From NCBI RefSeq assembly GCF_024498355.1, contig NZ_CP101833.1, positions 973,001-1,037,000 of the forward strand: DNA of 64,000 bases, written 5' to 3'. Made by a program: the position numbers and the translations under genes. The notes beneath the pieces are model-generated. The model was not told the DNA's origin, did no database searches, and saw only the letters and a list, made by a program, of their open reading frames with translations. Of the stretch, positions 62,642 through 64,000 are shown in pieces (the stretch's first letter is position 1; every line of letters begins with the position of its first letter). Source of the DNA: Bacillus pumilus (GTDB lineage: Bacteria; Bacillota; Bacilli; Bacillales; Bacillaceae).

Positions 62642-63121
62642 ATGAAAAAACGATTGCATTTGATGCTGCTATTCACCGTGACAGTGACATTACTAGCAGC
62701 CTGCCATGAAGCAGGTCAGTCGCCTTCAAAACAAGACACAAAAGAAGCTGCGTATGAACAATGGGTTCAGCGTTATATGGATGAGTTAAATGAAGCATAT
62801 GAAAACATGACAGACCAATTCATTTCAGATGGACATGGAAAGATTCAAGCAAATGGAAAATTGGCAAAAGCGACGAAAGCATTTGATCGTGTGATTCAAA
62901 AAGGACTTGCTCATCAAGAAGTTCCAGCTGCGTACAAACAGGCTGACAAACAATTAAAGACAGGCCTTGCTTCATTTGAAAAAGGGATCGATAAGGTGGA
63001 GCAGCTGTTGAAGCATCCTGATCACGAAAAGCTGTTTATTTCCGCTACCCATCATTTACAAGATGGTTTGCAACAGATAGCTGCATTTATTGAAGAAGTA
63101 GGTCACATACAGCAATCATGA
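62642..63121 (+). CDS. Putative lipoprotein of unknown function
   Basis: This 159-residue lipoprotein has a signal peptide (MKKRLHLMLLFTVTVTLLAAC) and lipobox LLAAC; Cys21 should be lipidated. The rest is helical and charged (YMDELNEAYENMTDQF...), without a domain I recognise. Anchored on the outer face of the membrane. It has its own promoter region and a terminator. Confidence 0.75.
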   Translation: MKKRLHLMLLFTVTVTLLAACHEAGQSPSKQDTKEAAYEQWVQRYMDELNEAYENMTDQFISDGHGKIQANGKLAKATKAFDRVIQKGLAHQEVPAAYKQADKQLKTGLASFEKGIDKVEQLLKHPDHEKLFISATHHLQDGLQQIAAFIEEVGHIQQS

Positions 63122-63154
63122 AAAAAGCTTGGAAGTTCACTTCCAGGCTTTTTT
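63121..63154. terminator. Bidirectional terminator
   Basis: AAAAAAGCTTGGAAGT / ACTTCCAGGCTTTTTT serves the lipoprotein and the convergent MocR-type gene. Confidence 0.88.
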
Positions 63155-64000
63155 AGATGTGAAGTGTTTGCTTTAAACGGCGCACGCCCTCTTGAATCAT
63201 TTCTTCATCTGTACAGGCGAAACCAAGCAGCAATCCCTTTCTATTGCTTTGATAACAATAGGGGCTTAATGGATAAATTCCGACACCAGCGTCTTTAGCA
63301 GCCGCAATACTGCCTTTTTCATCAAAGTGTGGCGCTCCTTCTAAAAAGACATGAAGGCCAGTATCGGTTCCATATAAGTGGAAGTGTTTGTCAAATTGAT
63401 GTATCAAAAGGGCTTCCATCATAGCCGCCTGCCTTTTTTTATAAAGCTGTCTCATTCGCCTGACATATCGCGTGAATTCTCCTTCTCTGAAGAATGAAGC
63501 AAGTGTAATTTGTTCCATGATCGGCAGCTGTCTTTGGATGAGTGATTGCAGCGCAGCGATTTCTTTGATGACAGCTTTGGAGCCGATGATTGCAGCAAGG
63601 CGTATGCCGGGTGCCAGCACCTTTGAAAAGCTTAAGATGTATAACACATGATCGGGTGCTTCTGAAAATAAGGAAGGAAGCGGCCCGCCATGATAACGAT
63701 AATCCCCATCAAAATCATCCTCTAATATATAAGACTGGTGGCTGACAGCAAACTGTATCAATTGCTGTCTTCTGTTTACACTCATACATACACCTGTTGG
63801 ACGCTGATGGGAAGGCGTCACTGCGATCAGCTTGGTTCGTCCGGGCAGTGCGTTCACAATCATTCCTTCTTCATCTACTGGTGCGGGGTGAATGTTCATT
63901 TCACGATGTAAAAACGAAAGCCTTGCCCCAGGAAAACCTGGATCTTCAACAGCGACCGTATCGCCTTTTTTGAGCAGGACTTGTGAAATCAAGTCAATGG
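63153..64000 (-). CDS. MocR-type (GntR/aminotransferase) regulator, 5'-truncated by the window edge
   Basis: The visible 282 codons are the aminotransferase-like domain of a MocR/GabR-type regulator, reading on without a stop to base 64000. PLP-binding segments: [24 protein letters not shown] and the lysine in [14 protein letters not shown]. The N-terminal winged-helix part must lie beyond the window. Such proteins sense PLP-bound ligands and control genes of amino-acid or vitamin B6 metabolism. The target is unknown. Confidence 0.8.
   Translation of the reverse strand, partial: IDLISQVLLKKGDTVAVEDPGFPGARLSFLHREMNIHPAPVDEEGMIVNALPGRTKLIAVTPSHQRPTGVCMSVNRRQQLIQFAVSHQSYILEDDFDGDYRYHGGPLPSLFSEAPDHVLYILSFSKVLAPGIRLAAIIGSKAVIKEIAALQSLIQRQLPIMEQITLASFFREGEFTRYVRRMRQLYKKRQAAMMEALLIHQFDKHFHLYGTDTGLHVFLEGAPHFDEKGSIAAAKDAGVGIYPLSPYCYQSNRKGLLLGFACTDEEMIQEGVRRLKQTLHI

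Overview
The window is ordinary chromosome of a low-GC Bacillus of the Bacillus pumilus group (B. pumilus, B. safensis or B. altitudinis). The main evidence is the subtilisin gene, whose mature N-terminus ([20 protein letters not shown]) and whole sequence are of the B. pumilus alkaline-protease type. The gene order also follows B. subtilis 168 from bmrD/yheH through sspB, yheA-E, the yha block, ecsABC, hemEHY, yhgDE, gltT, lcfB, aprE, hemAT and yhfW to comK. Several genes that B. subtilis has here are absent (for example yhaZ, fabHB, yhfC, yhfO-Q, yhfS-U). Others are gained: an msmX/PucR-type pair beside sspB and a four-gene PLP-enzyme operon after comK. No phage, insertion sequence, CRISPR array or rRNA operon is visible.

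Layout. 1-7.6 kb: the end of a multidrug ABC transporter, yheG, a small yheF-like gene, the spore DNA-binding protein gene sspB, a sugar-ABC ATPase with a cre site, a PucR-type regulator, and the spore-coat ATP-grasp pair yheC/yheD. 7.8-25.7 kb: yheB, yheA, a candidate structured RNA, yhaX, hemZ, the potassium exporter khtSTU, the nuclease genes yhaO/yhaN/yhaM, the foldase prsA, two tandem sscA-like spore genes, and the regulator scoC. 25.7-33.7 kb: trpP with a TRAP-type leader, serC, hit, ecsABC, yhaA and hmoB. 33.8-45.8 kb: pbpF, the coproporphyrin-dependent haem genes hemEHY, the yhgD/yhgE regulator-membrane pair with matching operators, yhfE and gltT. 45.9-58.8 kb: yhfI, lplJ, lcfB with a FadR box, yhfN, aprE, hemAT, yhfW, yhxC and comK with two K-boxes 31 bp apart. 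59-64 kb: the PLP-enzyme/regulator/cupin operon, a lipoprotein and a truncated MocR-type gene.

Links between genes. ScoC is a known repressor of aprE, and PrsA is the foldase for exported proteases such as AprE. HmoB (haem degradation) sits close to hemEHY (haem synthesis). Many genes serve sporulation or the spore coat (sspB, yheC/D, yhaX, yhaL, the sscA-like pair).

The most unusual signals lie outside genes. (1) A tRNA(Gln)-like cloverleaf with an encoded CCA end lies in the predicted sspB mRNA leader (2505-2568). (2) A dispersed repeat of about 159-174 bp occurs four times (12.4, 27.7, 43.9 and 49.5 kb). One fixed end always abuts a terminator hairpin, and in three cases the hairpin is duplicated on the far side. 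(3) A promoter, a cre-like site at +1, a multi-helix fold and a terminator together form an unassigned RNA locus (9519-9788). All functional statements rest on sequence recognition; no database search was run.
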